Shown here piece after piece: positions 20,920-32,320 of a stretch of 64,000 nucleotides of DNA. The DNA lies in NCBI GenBank assembly GCA_958299035.1, contig CATQJL010000223.1, positions 14,727,742-14,791,741 on the forward strand, given 5' to 3'. The notes below the pieces were generated by a model. It saw only the letters and a list, made by a program, of their open reading frames with translations, was not told the origin of the DNA and ran no database searches. The position numbers and the translations under genes are program-made. This DNA is from Cylicocyclus nassatus (lineage: Eukaryota; Nematoda; Chromadorea; Rhabditida; Strongylidae). How positions within the stretch are numbered: position 1 is the stretch's first letter; each line of letters starts with the position of its first letter.

Positions 20920-22020
20920 TGTTTTAGAATCTGCACGATTTAGTTGTCCTACTCTTATTGCTTGTTGTGTCAGCGTCTCCCTTCGCTTACGAGCTGTTGT
21001 TCCATGCCTATCACTTTTTCTGATCGAAACTTTTGTGAATATGCCTATAGCAGTCAGAGCGAAGTAGATCACAGTGTTTTTTTCATCAAGTCGGGTAAGA
21101 GTGGAGTCAATGAGCTCTTATCGTAACTCAATAAACATTTACGAACAAAATCTTTTCTACGCAAGTTGCACGACAAACCTGAAGGACAATGTGTGGTCGC
21201 ATGACTGTTGAGCTTGTATATATTAGTTTGGTCTGGAAGTTCTGTCGCACCACGTTCAAAAATTCGTAACTTGTTCCTTTCACGACATTTTACGTGACTA
21301 ATATTATATTGAAAAGAGCAAATCATGCGCTTTCTAGAAACCCATTAACTTTTATCTAACAAGCTTTGAATGCCGAGATAAAAATGCGAGAATGAAATTA
21401 CCTTAATCTCGGATATTTGAGGCAAGCTCATTAAAAAATTCAAGACCTTGCCATAAAATCCAAGCTAAACAGTATCCTAGGCTTTTTGATCCCCTCTTTC
21501 CAGCTAAGCAAAGCCTACGCTGATCGAGTTGTTCCTTCGAAAGTATGATTTTTTGTAGAAAATGTCAAAAAAATATTTTCTTAAGAAACTGATTTTTTGG
21601 CATTCTTTTTCGAAAATCATAACTTTTCTAAGAATAGCACAATCAATGCGAATTTTGCTCACTAGAAAGAGGGAATTGAAAAGCCTAGGCTACTAGGTGT
21701 TTTAGATTTTCTAGCACAGTTTTAGATTTTTCCAAACTTGTAGTGATTTGCTTCTCCCTTTTATCTCTGCATTTAGAGCTTAATAGATAGCAGCCAAGGT
21801 ACTACTGGAAAGGGCATGAATTGCTCACTTTTTCTTAATTAGTTGTAACAATTTCTTGCTACGCTTGAATACATGCAAGCATAGCCGTTAGAATAAAAGT
21901 TTCACATATGCGGCACGAGAAGAAAAACAATACATGAGAGGTATCCGGCTTTGATTTCATATCACCCAACATGTTTGGTCAATTAATATTGCTATAAGCT
22001 AATTTTTTGCATACTCGTGA
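20920..22020. other. No gene; short foldback at 21470-21720
   Basis: tcctaggctttttgatccc near 21474 and gggaattgaaaagcctagg near 21670 are inverted copies, continued by ctctttccag / ctagaaagag, giving a decayed foldback of about 250 bp. Nothing else recognised. Confidence 0.45.
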
Positions 22021-22400
22021 AAGCTGTGCGGATATGTTTGCCAACAAATCACTTTCACCCAAGATATTCTCAGTGTGGACCAGATAATCTGCAAAAAACG
22101 GTACAGTTTGGACTACATTGATGAAACTTTCTAAGTTACCATAGTAGTCGACAAAGACGTAAACGGCGGATGAAGATGATATAGCTCCAATGGTATACTC
22201 TGGATAGGTCTCTCGGAAAAATGCCGGTAGTGCCCATTGAAATTTCTAGAAAATTCGATCTATATTTTATGCCAATGCTGATCATGATTACCAGGTATGA
22301 TCCTTCAAATCCTATCATTCCCGACCTTCTCCTCCAAGCATTAAGAAGACCAGCCCTCTGCTTGCATTGTAAAATTTCCAGTTGTACTGATAGCGCTCTC
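22021..22400 (-). pseudogene. Serine peptidase S28 family (lysosomal Pro-X carboxypeptidase-like) gene remnant
   Basis: On the minus strand an exon-like piece reads YNASRGLVFLMLGGEG (about 22372-22325), the family's VFLxxGGEGP segment. After an abrupt join comes GFEGSYL (to 22292), corresponding to the nucleophile region (usually GGSYxG). A GTAATC donor and a TTTTCTAG acceptor 46 nt on bracket a possible intron. Then comes ALPAFFRETYPEYTIGAISS, matching the xxAAWFRETYPxxxxGAIASS motif after the catalytic Ser, and a further ~55 residues in frame to about 22021. The ~80 residues normally between GGEGP and the Ser motif are missing and stops interrupt the join, so this is a decayed gene. No other exon was found nearby. 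S28 peptidases are secreted or lysosomal. Confidence 0.6.
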
Positions 22401-22419
22401 AATAAAGATTACTTTTTAT

Positions 22420-23300
22420 GGCGTAGGAGGCAAAAAAGCTAAGCAAACAACTACCAACCTGAGACCAGGTTGCAGATGAGGAGCTGTCGAAGTGATCTAC
22501 TTCTTGCTTTATAGTAGAAAAAATCAAGTACTAATCCTCAGTTTGTTGTGCAGCGATCGGGTGCTCTAGCATTACTTTGGACAAGCAAGATTATCACATA
22601 TTTTTTGTAGCTAATTTTTTATCAATAGCCTAATTTTCTCACATTCGTTTACTTAATTGACTTTTTGAGAGACACTTTTTGGAAGTCCGTTTGAATAAGC
22701 TATTTCAACTTGAAATACAATCAGAGAGCCGCTATAGTAATATAATTCGCACTTTTTTATGCTTGTTTCTCATGTTTGTATATGTATAAACTTTGTACAT
22801 ATCAGGAAGAATGACAAAAACTAAGCTTGCGGAAAAATTACGATTATTTTTTGAAATAAGAAATTATACTCAAGAGCACGTCATAACTGTTTCCTATCAA
22901 CATCAAGTCTTGCCAAATTTGGAGGAGCCTCATGAAGCGCACCAGTTTTTGTAGTTTTCTTACCTCCGTTTTTTAGTCAGTTACTCAAAAGGAAGACTAA
23001 ATCCTGCTTGTTAATTGGTTATGTAAAAGAAAACTATGCAAATTTATAAACATTTTAAAATCACTGAGAACAGTGTAATGCTGTATGCCTTCGTTTTACG
23101 ATCATATGTCTACATAGTAGCCACAAAGCAAAAGTTCATGAGGTTTACAGTTTTGAGTAATATAGAGCAGAGCACTGAGCAAGCAGAACTCACCGCAAAA
23201 AAATCAACGAGTTAAAAATTTGGAGTGGTAGTAATATGGTCGAAACCAACGAATGATGTGATAGTTCAATCATGATTACATCGTGATAAACATGATTATC
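22420..23300. other. No gene recognised
   Basis: AT-rich, no open frame above 60 codons worth noting and no repeat structure I could define. Confidence 0.35.
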
Positions 23301-23309
23301 TTCTTACGG

Positions 23310-23525
23310 CCGTTGGGGGGCACGCGGAAGGCGACAAGGCGAAAAATGAGGCTGTGTATCACCCGTCTCAATGACTTTCACGGATTTGTACTTGTGGCAT
23401 AGAGTAATGTATCTGCCCAAACCCCCCACCCCCGTAGTCCCCCGGGGTGTCACTTTGACACCGGAGAGTTTTTAATAGGCACAAAATTGGGGATTGTCGC
23501 CTTCCGCGCCACACCCACGGCCGTT
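23310..23525. mobile_element. GC-rich TIR MITE
   Basis: CGGCCGTTGGGGGGCACGCG and GGAAGGCGACAA at the left match, inverted, TTGTCGCCTTCC and CGCGCCACACCCACGGCCG at the right. The middle carries a ggggtgtcactttgacacc hairpin. A related terminus (cacccacacgccacggccg) is at 27330-27350. No transposase. Confidence 0.6.
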
Positions 23526-23529
23526 CAGT

Positions 23530-24270
23530 TCAAGCGGTCATACAAAATTATGAAACATGCAAGTTACTTTTGGAAAACCATACTTGTTTCATGCTTGTTT
23601 CATTCTAAACCAAACTATGAATTAATCAGCAGGTTAACACCATTGTCTTCCTTATCAGATAGAGTAATAAAAACGCATTTCATTTCATGAGACGCAGACG
23701 TGAAACCACCATATTATAGTTTGAAAGAAAAAGTACCTCCGACCACTTTTTTGTTTAAAACAATGATGTGCTGGCTTTGCAAGTTAAGAAGAGTGAAAGA
23801 GATCATCTTGCAACTTACTATGAGAAAGCTTATTTGTTTACAGCTTAGATAAGGTTATAGGGAGGTACAAGGCTGGAGACCGAACTGCAAATTTGGTAAA
23901 GTGCAATGATTGCCGACAAGCATGAAAATGGTTGGAGTTTCGATCTCCTCCAATGGCTTTGCTTCGTAAGATAGCATTTCGAGGTTTCCTACTGGTTAAT
24001 TCGTGGTTTTGTTGGGAAAATTTCCATCGCGTGGCGTCTTCCTGAGCGGTCGGCTCCGATTTTTCTCTCTCATTGCCAGGATTTTTTTCATTTTAACCTC
24101 TCTTTCTTGATTGTTTCACTCCTTCTCTTTCCTTGCGCACTCCTTTGCTGCTGTGAGTACCGTTTTTATCGACTTGCTGTTTTCCGTTTGCGCATATTGA
24201 TTTGACATTCGTTGATTTTTCTGCGCCTTTGACGGCTATAACTCTATTGATAAGGTAGATCAAATCGATA
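23530..24270. other. No gene recognised upstream of the LINE
   Basis: No motif-bearing open frame. The last ~230 bp, pyrimidine-rich and more GC-balanced, probably form the 5' UTR of the LINE starting at 24274. Confidence 0.35.
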
Positions 24271-24273
24271 ATC

Positions 24274-24933
24274 ATGGCACCAAAGAGTCAGCGCGCTAGG
24301 AAAAATGCTGTGGGCACTCAGCCAAGCCTGAGGAATGTAGATGCGAGCAGTCAAACCTGCGAGCAGGATTTTTCGGGCTTGACCGTCGAGGACCTAATCA
24401 GCACTATTAGGGAAAGGACCAATGATCCAATCATAGATAGAGTATTGTCTGCTTTGAGCGAGAAAATATCGAAGATCGCTTCGGTTGACTATGAAGCTGA
24501 AAAGCGTGCTCGTAGTATAGTTCTGAGCGGTATCCCTGAGGCGGACAGTAGTCTGCACTTTCATGAACGGTGCTCTCAACTTGATAGCGCTGTTGGTGAG
24601 GTGCTTGACGTGTTAAAAGTGGACTGTCGCCCAGTGGAGCTGTTCCGCATGGGGAAGCCAAATCCCTCGCGACCCCGCTTGGTGAAAGTGGTATTTCCCT
24701 CTAGGTATTATTGGCAGGTGGCACTTTCCAATGCCCGATTATTGAGAAGTCACGGCTTCCCTCATGTTTTCGTGAGGAGAAGCATGACAGCAGAGGAAAG
24801 AAGCCGCGACTATGAGCTGAGGAAGCTCGCTCGGGAGCGGATTAAAGGGAAGGATGTGAAAGAGTGGGTTATTTACCGTGACGAGTTGGTTCATACTTCC
24901 CAACTTCCTCGTAGGAGTTCGGGAAACGTATGA
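24274..24933 (+). CDS. CR1/jockey-type LINE ORF1 protein
   Basis: 219 codons from ATG. The C-terminal half has the pattern of nematode CR1-type ORF1 proteins: RSIVLSGIPEAD near residue 75, VLKVDCRPVELFRMG near 115, RPRLVKVVFPSRYYW, and FVRRSMTAEERSRDYELRKL near 170-190. This is an RNA-binding-like fold rather than a gag zinc knuckle. The preceding SALSEKISKIASVDYEAEKRA is helical. The stop TGA overlaps the ORF2 start as ATGA (24930-24933), a layout typical of coupled LINE ORFs. Such proteins coat the LINE RNA. Confidence 0.75.
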   Translation: MAPKSQRARKNAVGTQPSLRNVDASSQTCEQDFSGLTVEDLISTIRERTNDPIIDRVLSALSEKISKIASVDYEAEKRARSIVLSGIPEADSSLHFHERCSQLDSAVGEVLDVLKVDCRPVELFRMGKPNPSRPRLVKVVFPSRYYWQVALSNARLLRSHGFPHVFVRRSMTAEERSRDYELRKLARERIKGKDVKEWVIYRDELVHTSQLPRRSSGNV

Positions 24934-25458
24934 ATGCGCACGGTAATACTGACTCAGTAAAGATTTATTTACTCAATGCCCGAAGTCTTTTTAATAAATT
25001 AATAAATTAATAATGCGCACGGTAATACTGACTCAGTAAAGATTTATTTACTCAATGCCCGAAGTCTTTTTAATAAATTAGAGATTTTTCAACTGTTTGT
25101 TTCTGAATGCAAGCCAGACCTGATTTTTGTGACTGAAACGTGGTTTAATGCCAGAATCCTCGACTCTGAAGTAGTTGGTGGACTACCATATGTAGTTTAT
25201 AGAAGTGATAGATATAGACACAGAGGCGGTGGGGTGTGTTGTCTTGTAAAAGGAAACATAGTTGCTAATCGTATCGAGTGCAACTATACGGTGATATCAG
25301 TGCTTATAGTGGACGTTATTCATCCTTCCAAACCTAATCGATTGCGTTTTTTGGCCATTTACCGCCCACCGAGCTCTAGCAAAACAGATGATGGGTGCCT
25401 TTTAGATATGATGAGTCATTTTGCTTTGGGTTGTGACCAGGAAAAATTGAACTATTAA
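24930..25458 (+). pseudogene. CR1/jockey-type LINE ORF2, N-terminal endonuclease fragment
   Basis: Starts with ATG at 24930 in the ATGA overlap and reads NAHGNTDSVKIYLLNARS. A 79-bp tandem duplication (24933-25011 repeated at 25012-25090) shifts the frame and stops the first copy. The second copy continues in frame as LFVSECKPDLIFVTETWFNA, the APE-endonuclease ETW motif. RHRGGGVCCLV and LAIYRPPSSS follow. The ORF ends at 25458, where sequence switches to an unrelated dispersed repeat, so the rest of the endonuclease and the reverse transcriptase are absent. Confidence 0.75.
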
Positions 25459-25459
25459 C

Positions 25460-26040
25460 ACACATCCCACCCACCTCATGAGTCATGTATGCCAACGGTT
25501 TAGATTCCATCACTCCTCCTATCTTTTTTTGGGCGAAAAAGCAAGAGTGATTAAGTCAAATACTGTAAAGGCTACTGCACGAAGGGCAGAAGCGCTATTG
25601 GTCAAGCGTGCACAAACGCCGCGCGCGCATCCTCACTGCGCTCTACAACATTCGAAGAGACCCGAGAGCACTGATTTAAGAATTCTTACCGTATGGATTT
25701 TACTAATTATGTGACATTCTTATTTCCAACGCATTTATAGCGGGACGCCTGAAGATATAGTAGTAGTAGATTGTGGTATAAGGTACGAGTTTCCTCGAAA
25801 TTTTGATAATTTACGTTTTGCATATGTTTCAATAATGAAAGCAGTAATCATCTTCTGTATCAACACTCTCTGCTGAGGAGAGGGTGGGCTATTCTGCATA
25901 TTGAAAACTACGAAAAGTTCTCCGAGAGCACATGAACAGACCTATTTGAGTTCCGTATAAATTACGCTAAAATACGCTCACCGAAGTAAAGTTGAATTCA
26001 GCTGAGTTTTCGAAATATGACCACAGCTTTTTATTTTTGA
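25460..26040. repeat. Second copy of the block at 18090-18610
   Basis: Collinear with 18.1-18.6 kb (caacgcatttatagcg at 25726; aaggtacgagttt at 25780; ctgtatcaacactctc at 25854). It abuts the truncated LINE. Confidence 0.65.
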
Positions 26041-26059
26041 AACATTCGAGTAATTAAAT

Positions 26060-27370
26060 TCCAGGTTCTTTTTTCTGAATCTGGGCACCTTATGTGGTAT
26101 ACTTTGAGGTAATAGATGTTCTGTCAAGCCCAAATTGGTACGGTGGAATCTCTATTGACCTAACGTTTCGACAAGGTCGTCGTCTTCGGAAGTCTGGAAG
26201 ATGATTGCAGTCTTGAACTGTAAAATTACTCCGCCAAACGTCCTCTCCGTACTTATCGAGTCTAGACTTCGCCTTATGCACCACGTACAGAGGGGCACGC
26301 TGGATTGACTACAATAATTGCGCGCAACAACGACTTCACAAATCCACATATAGGTAGACTTCCATGATTTAGTGGTATTCAAACTGCACGTAACGACAAG
26401 ACAACCCCACTTTGCATACCCTTCATCCCCGACGAAATGAGCGCAGCTACAAGGCAATGCATTACTCGAGCACAACTGCAAAAAAGAGGTTGTAATGGTA
26501 AACATACGGAAAGAAAGCATCAGGAAACATTTGGTGCGAAACAGGTTATACGATACAGAATGGGTACCAGAGCAATGATTGAAGACATTGTGCGAAGTCA
26601 GAGATTGTATACCAACCATTGTGTTCAGATTGTTCGTTTCGAGGCGTTCTAAAGGTGAGACGGGCAGTGCATTATTATCAAGGTCAAAGAGCACTTAGCA
26701 AACAAAAGACTACGAAATTGATATCACCGTTGGGTAACATAGATTTGAAGCGAATGACGGAGCTGAGTTTTTTGAGGTCAAATGTTTTATTTTGGCGCAG
26801 AAACAGAAATTTTTGCACGAAAAATACTGGAAGTTTTGCAGACTTCTTTGAAGAGCCTAAGCATGAATAACAAAAGTAAATGCCTATCAATGACGAGTGA
26901 TCTTTCGCCCTTTCTATCAGTTTGTGAACAGTAGCTGCTTATATATAGATGTGGCTCATCGAGTGTACTCATTGTCGTCCGTCCGCAATATCTCTGCGGC
27001 TAACGTCCCCTGCTTCCTGCGGACCACTAAAAACCTCATCACGGTGGATCAACGGTTGGTTTCTTCTGCAAGCGTGCCTCTCTGTACGTTGTGCATAAGA
27101 CGAGGTCTAGAGTCGATAAGTATCGAGATGACGTTTGGCGGCGTAGTTTCACAAATCAGGACTGCAATCATCTTTCACACCTCCGAAGAAGACGACCAGA
27201 AAAGCAGACGGCGGTGGATCTGGCCTGGCCGGCCTAGGCATCCGGCCAAAACCGGAAGCGTCGAAAACCTTTACGGCTTTGGAGGCCCTACCAGAGTGTA
27301 CAATTGGGTGTGCATCGCAGTTTGACACCCAGTGTCACCCACACGCCACGGCCGACCATTGTGGGGAGGG
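26060..27370. repeat. Inverted repeat pair with a conserved translated segment
   Basis: The minus strand of 26150-26315 and the plus strand of 27060-27200 are ~80% alike. Both can be read as VVHK-(A/T)-(K/R)-SR-x-DKY, then DVWR, F-T-x-QDCNHL and RRRRP. Several substitutions conserve the protein reading, hinting at a once-coding segment, but I cannot assign a family. The 27330-27355 end resembles the terminus of the MITE at 23310. No intact gene. Confidence 0.4.
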
Positions 27371-27399
27371 GGGGGGGACAAAACATCTATTACTTCAAA

Positions 27400-28106
27400 T
27401 TTGAGTGATTATTTGACAGACATTTTTTAAAGTCGAAAGGTGTGCCTTTCTACTAGTTCAGAATCGTTAATGCAGAAATCGTATACTTCGCATGGTCTAC
27501 GAAAAACACATCTATCTTCTGTGCCTCTTTAGACGTGCTTTTGACAAGTGCTTCATATTATAACATACCTTATCCATACAACAAGGTTAAAGATGATAAT
27601 TAACGATGATCCTTTCCAAACAGCGCTTCTGCTGTTTTGATTTTATAGTTGTGGGGAAGTACTAAGTTGATGCAAAAATATGGGCTTTTTTCAAGCCTTT
27701 TTTCAGGCCAATTTTTCCATCAAAATTTCTTTTTTTGAAAAAGAAACAGCATAACAATGAAAAGCTTTTTTCATGCTTTGTCTAATTATTTGTAGCGGGC
27801 TTCCAGCCTCAACTGCTCTTAAAGTCACAGAGCTTCAACAACATCGAATTTCACTGCATTCACTTTTCTGGCCAGAATTTAGTACGAATGGACGGCGTTT
27901 TTCCAAAAAAGCTGTTGTAAGTGTGAGAGCATTGTATACATTGCGCACACCTAAAAATTTTTTTTGAAATCATGTAGACTGAGATATTGGCTTCAACATA
28001 GGTAACCGTTGGGGTTATTCTAAGGACATTTTTTGAAAAGGCAATTTTCAAAGCTTTGCTAATTTCGGTGAGCGCGAGTAGCTGTTGACAGTTTTTGCAA
28101 AAGATG
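27400..28106. repeat. Second copy of the 19800-20560 block, including the mariner left part
   Basis: Shares gtatacttcgcatg, aaacacatctatc, then tgatgcaaaaat at the mariner left end (27668) and gaaaaagaaacagcata (27736). Continuation after two inserted MITEs is at 28862-29050 (gtacacagaaagcag, tttgtcaaaaacaaggttt). Confidence 0.65.
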
Positions 28107-28115
28107 CAGCTACTC

Positions 28116-28261
28116 GGGTGGAGGACATTAGGTCGCCGAAAAAGGGCGGTCCCCGCGGTCATTTGCGACAAATACGCACCCTTGTACATGCGCGGACATG
28201 CGTTCCTGCAGGGAATCCGCGCGGGACTCTTCCAAATTCGGCGACCTAATGTCCTCCACCC
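28116..28261. mobile_element. Mutator-like (MULE) MITE, copy 1
   Basis: 146 bp with terminal inverted repeats GGGTGGAGGACATTAGGTCG and a perfect 9-bp target duplication CAGCTACTC (28107-28115, 28262-28270). Nine bases is the Mutator signature. A second copy, in opposite orientation with its own 9-bp duplication, is at 63595-63740. Interior GC-rich, non-coding. Confidence 0.85.
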
Positions 28262-28274
28262 CAGCTACTCACAA

Positions 28275-28861
28275 TCAGATAATCGCCGGGGGCAGGCGGC
28301 CATGCGAATTTTGAGCAAGCGGGCACCGGAAAAATACTTCGCTGATTTCATGCGGTCCGCTTGCAGAAATTTGGAAGAATGTTGGCCTATTTTTAGAGGA
28401 ATGCTCGGAGAAGTATCGTGGTTTTTCAATAGATTAGTTGCGGAGCAGTGGCCGCATTCTCGCGGACTTTCCGCGAAAATATGCAAAATTTTTGAGGGCC
28501 GCACGGTCTTTTGTGGAGGACCGCGCAGCCCCCAGGTACTTTCCGCTAAGAGAGAGTACCTCAAACTTGAGTAATAAAACCTTCGATGACACCTCTGCCA
28601 TTTAGAGTCTCACCTTTGCTTGGTGTACGCCCGAAACTGCTTAAAAACCGTCCGAGCGCCAGCTGAAAATTTGACCAGCGCTCGCTGAAAGAGATTGTTT
28701 GACGAGCGCCTGCAGAAAATTCTGTGTTGCTGCCCGCTGGCAGAACATTAAACAGTAAAGGAAGTACCGCCCGCTGAAGGTTTGGTCACGCCCCAAAATT
28801 CTACTGACCGCTTGCAGAAAAGCGCGAGTTTGCGGACCGCCTGCCCCCCGCGATTATCTGA
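28275..28861. mobile_element. TIR element with TCAGATAATCG ends
   Basis: Left TCAGATAATCGCCGGGGGCA then GGCGG; right, inverted, TCAGATAATCGCGGGGGGCA then GGCGG. The region at 20560, an empty-site relative, lacks it, confirming insertion. The target duplication is unclear (a TACTC lies on both sides, offset by a few bases). Inside, GC-rich short motifs such as accgcctgc and gcccgctg recur. Open frames through it are compositional. Confidence 0.65.
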
Positions 28862-29059
28862 ATACTCGGTACACAGAAAGCAGAAGTTAAGAAGTGACAA
28901 TTGCAGGTTTTGATTTTGTTCCCTTCTGCAAATTTTCTTTCCAAGCCTTTCCTTCTTTTGTTCTTTTGGCTTGCTGCTACAAGATAGGCATAACATTTTA
29001 TTAACAAACTGTGAAGAAAGATACGATTTGTCAAAAACAAGGTTTCGAAAAAAGTTTCA

Positions 29060-31110
29060 CACGTTCAATTCCAAAGGGAAGGCCTTGAAAAGTCTGTATT
29101 ATTCGTGTACTCCAGAGTGAACTTCCTGATTAGCCCGTTGGAAAGTCTATGTAAACGAGAATTTGTTGGGTCGAAGATGCCGAGCCCCATTCAAAGGCAA
29201 CGTCTTGCCAAAACTGCACGCATGAGAATCGCTCGCGAAAATGGTTTTGGGGTTTAATTGAGACACTGCCCAAACGCCAACGCCGATGGTGCAATCGGCT
29301 GAGATAGCGCTCTGCAGACTACACCCAACAGCCGTATTTAACCAACGGCTTTCATAGGTTAATATGCTTTATGTGATGGGTTCGCGCGCATTTTCAAGCC
29401 GCGAGAAGTACGCCAAACACGGTAGTGGAGACAGGTTTTGGAAATTAGTCTTGAGAGGCAAAATGTACATGCTGCCGCAATCAATCCTATGAAGCCTCAG
29501 AGCGACTCTGCGTTGACAAGGCCGTCGCATTTCCTCCAAGGAAAATCAAAAGCTTTGAGAAAAGCATGCTCTGCCTATCCTCGCTGTCACTGCAGCGGAT
29601 AAGCTAAGGAGCAAAAGGCTTCAACTCAAGCCTTTGCTAGCACAATGCCTTTGCTCTTCACTTGCCCATCCCACACCGAGACTGCGCAGCTAACGTACGT
29701 AGTTCTGAGGCACAATATCACGTCAACTGACATCATGTCATGTGCGTAATGACTATCTTATCATTCTCAGGAGGCTCATGATCACTTTACTTTGTAAGCT
29801 AACCATAGTAGCGAGCTTAGATAACGACGGCAACTAATCGAGCTTTTATATCATATAACACATGTAGACAAAGCAAAGTTTAAGGTAAGATCACCTCTAT
29901 ACTGCAACGTAAGGATAGTGCAGCTACATGTCCCATAATCTTGTCATTACTCAGCATGCATCGTTCAGGTATCTATCGCAGTCAAACGACCTTTTTAAGA
30001 AAGTTATTGGAGTTATAAATGTCTAGGAATTGTAGGATACAAAGCAAAACTACTTTGTGGACAGGCGGCTGCTTGCAAAAAAAACATGACAATTTGAATA
30101 TCAGAATTCGTCAAGCGTTTGCACATATGACAGAGTTATCAGAGCAGATACATGGCACGTAAACGCCCCTCGTATCTTACTGTAAAAAAGTTCTGCTGAA
30201 TTGATATGATCGCCTTTAATAGCGTCATCTTTTACAATATGCTTTGAACATCAGAATACGAGGACACTCACTTTCTAGAGTTGAAACTTCTCGAAACAAA
30301 TTTCTTTGGAGACGGAAATTTCCAATCAAGCTTCTAATGTAGTCCAATGCAAGCGTTCCAAAGATGTTGTAAAGAGCATTTTTTTTCAGATTTTGAGTTT
30401 TCTCCATCAAAATTTCATCAGTTCAATACTTCGTTTTTAGCCACAACATACTATGTGGAGAATGATCAGAACTTAGCTGTTATCAAATTCGTCTTGAAAC
30501 CATGATTTCAAGTATATGTTTATTTTCTGCCGAACTTCCATCTATAACAGAACGAGTTATGAGTTTAAGTTTTAACGAATATACAATACCGCTCGGTTTT
30601 TTTAAACAAAAAACAAGGCAAAGTCGCCCTATTCATGTGACATCATCGCAGCGCCGCTATATGTCACATTATAGTGGACAAACTGACACTGTTCGACTGA
30701 GTTCGGCGCAGCGCATCTTTTGATATATGAAGCTGTTCGCTTAAGACAGTAGAAGCAGGGCCTGGCACGGTGGGCAATAGTCAAGCTGGAATCGTTTTGG
30801 ATGAAAAGCAAGGGGGGGGGGGATATCGTAATTATAGTTTTACATGTACACGCACTCACTCAACACTGCTACACGAGTGATACGCAAAATCATGATCTTG
30901 CTCGCGTTTCATCTTCAAGAATCCAACTTTTTTCATTGATGTGTATAATTAGCACGGTAACAGCGCACACATAACGAAATGACCAAAAGTTTGGAGTATA
31001 AACCGTATGAAAAAGCATGGAAACCTATGTAAATGAAGAGCGTGCTTAATCTTTTTCATGCAAACGGGCCTAAGTCATTTTGAACAAAACAGTCTTCGTG
31101 GAGGCGGGCG
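29060..31110. other. No gene recognised (about 2 kb)
   Basis: No open frame with motifs and no clear transposon ends. A ggggggggggg tract lies at ~30812. tgagacactgccc at 29270 resembles, weakly, an AGGCAGTGTCTCA MITE end. Confidence 0.4.
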
Positions 31111-31113
31111 ATA

Positions 31114-31716
31114 TCTTATATATAAAGCTGAATGTCTGTTTGTATGTATGTATGTCTGTCTGTCTGTCTGTATGTCTGTCTGTGTGTAGGTATGTTCCGA
31201 ATAGAAAATTCCATTTCTGAACCGATCCGGACCAAACTTGGCACACATACACTTCGGGCCCCGGCGGGTGTCATAGGCTACTTTTCGTCATCGATCGATA
31301 TCGATTTTATCGATTTTTTGCAAAATTTGAGCTACGGGGCTGGGAGTTGGCACAGGGGGGTAAGTGAGCATGGGGATTCCGAATACAATATTAGTTTTTA
31401 AAATCGTGCATTACTTTTATCGATTTTATCGATTTTTTGCAAAATTTGAGCTAGGGGGCTGGAATTTGGCAGAGGGGTGTAATCGAGCATGCTGATCACC
31501 CCCGTGGGGGTGATCAGCATACCCCCCTGTGCCAAATCCCAGCCCCCTAGCTCAAATTTTGCAAAAAATCGATAAAATCGACATCAATCGATAACGAAAA
31601 GTGGACTGTGACACCCGCTGGGGCCCGAAGTGTATGTGTGCCAAGTTTGATTCGGATAAGTTAAGAAATGGAATTTTCTATTCGGAACATACGGCGGAGC
31701 CGGGTAAGCCAGCTAG
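31114..31716 (+). mobile_element. Non-autonomous foldback Helitron, copy 3
   Basis: TCTTATATATAAAGCTG start after A (31113); GAGCCGGGTAAGCCAG-CTAG end before T (31717). Compared with the satellite-borne copies it is 603 rather than 490 bp because part of the left arm (ttatcgattttttgcaaaatttgagct) is present twice. The same central palindrome (tgatcacccccgtgggggtgatca) is present. Confidence 0.85.
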
Positions 31717-32280
31717 TATTGGATATAAAGATAAGTTGCGTCAAAAGCACCATGAGTTATCGAGTAATAGTCACTAAATCAACATCATATTACGCTTTAC
31801 TCCTTTTATAGAAAAATTGTTGAGAGTTTGCGCGACGCGTAGGCAGATAAGGTCAACTACTTATGGGTAAATGATTTTCGCTTTATTTTTTTTCACTTTT
31901 TCAACTTAATCTGATGATACGAAAGCTGCTTACAAATTAGTCAAATTAGTCGGTAGCATCCTTCTCGTTCCTTCTAGCATTTGCGTCACCTTTTCACCGT
32001 TCTTGCGAGGGTACATCCAGGTACATGATCGAACGTGACATCGCAAAGGGATTTCGGCTTAAGTCTAATCTAGAGCCCTGATGCGAGCCACAAATTTACT
32101 ATATGCATTAGTTATTTCAATCATTCGCATTGTGACTGATGCCCTTACCAAAAAATTGAAGTTTGCTAAACAGATAAACAGATACCCTGTAGACTTATCA
32201 GAGTAATCGGCTTAATGGTCATCAAAATTGCATATTGGCTATGTCAACAAGATAGTACACTCGTGAAAGGTTTCCAGTTT
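31717..32280. other. No gene recognised
   Basis: Short non-coding interval between the Helitron and the RTE 3' end; no repeats identified. Confidence 0.35.
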
Positions 32281-32320
32281 TCTAACCAAAATTTTTTTTC
32301 ATTCTCGCATGTGTTCCCGC

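Noticed and set aside
28095..28574. 159-codon frame
   Set aside because: It runs across the MULE MITE, its target duplication and a second TIR element; GC-rich composition explains it.
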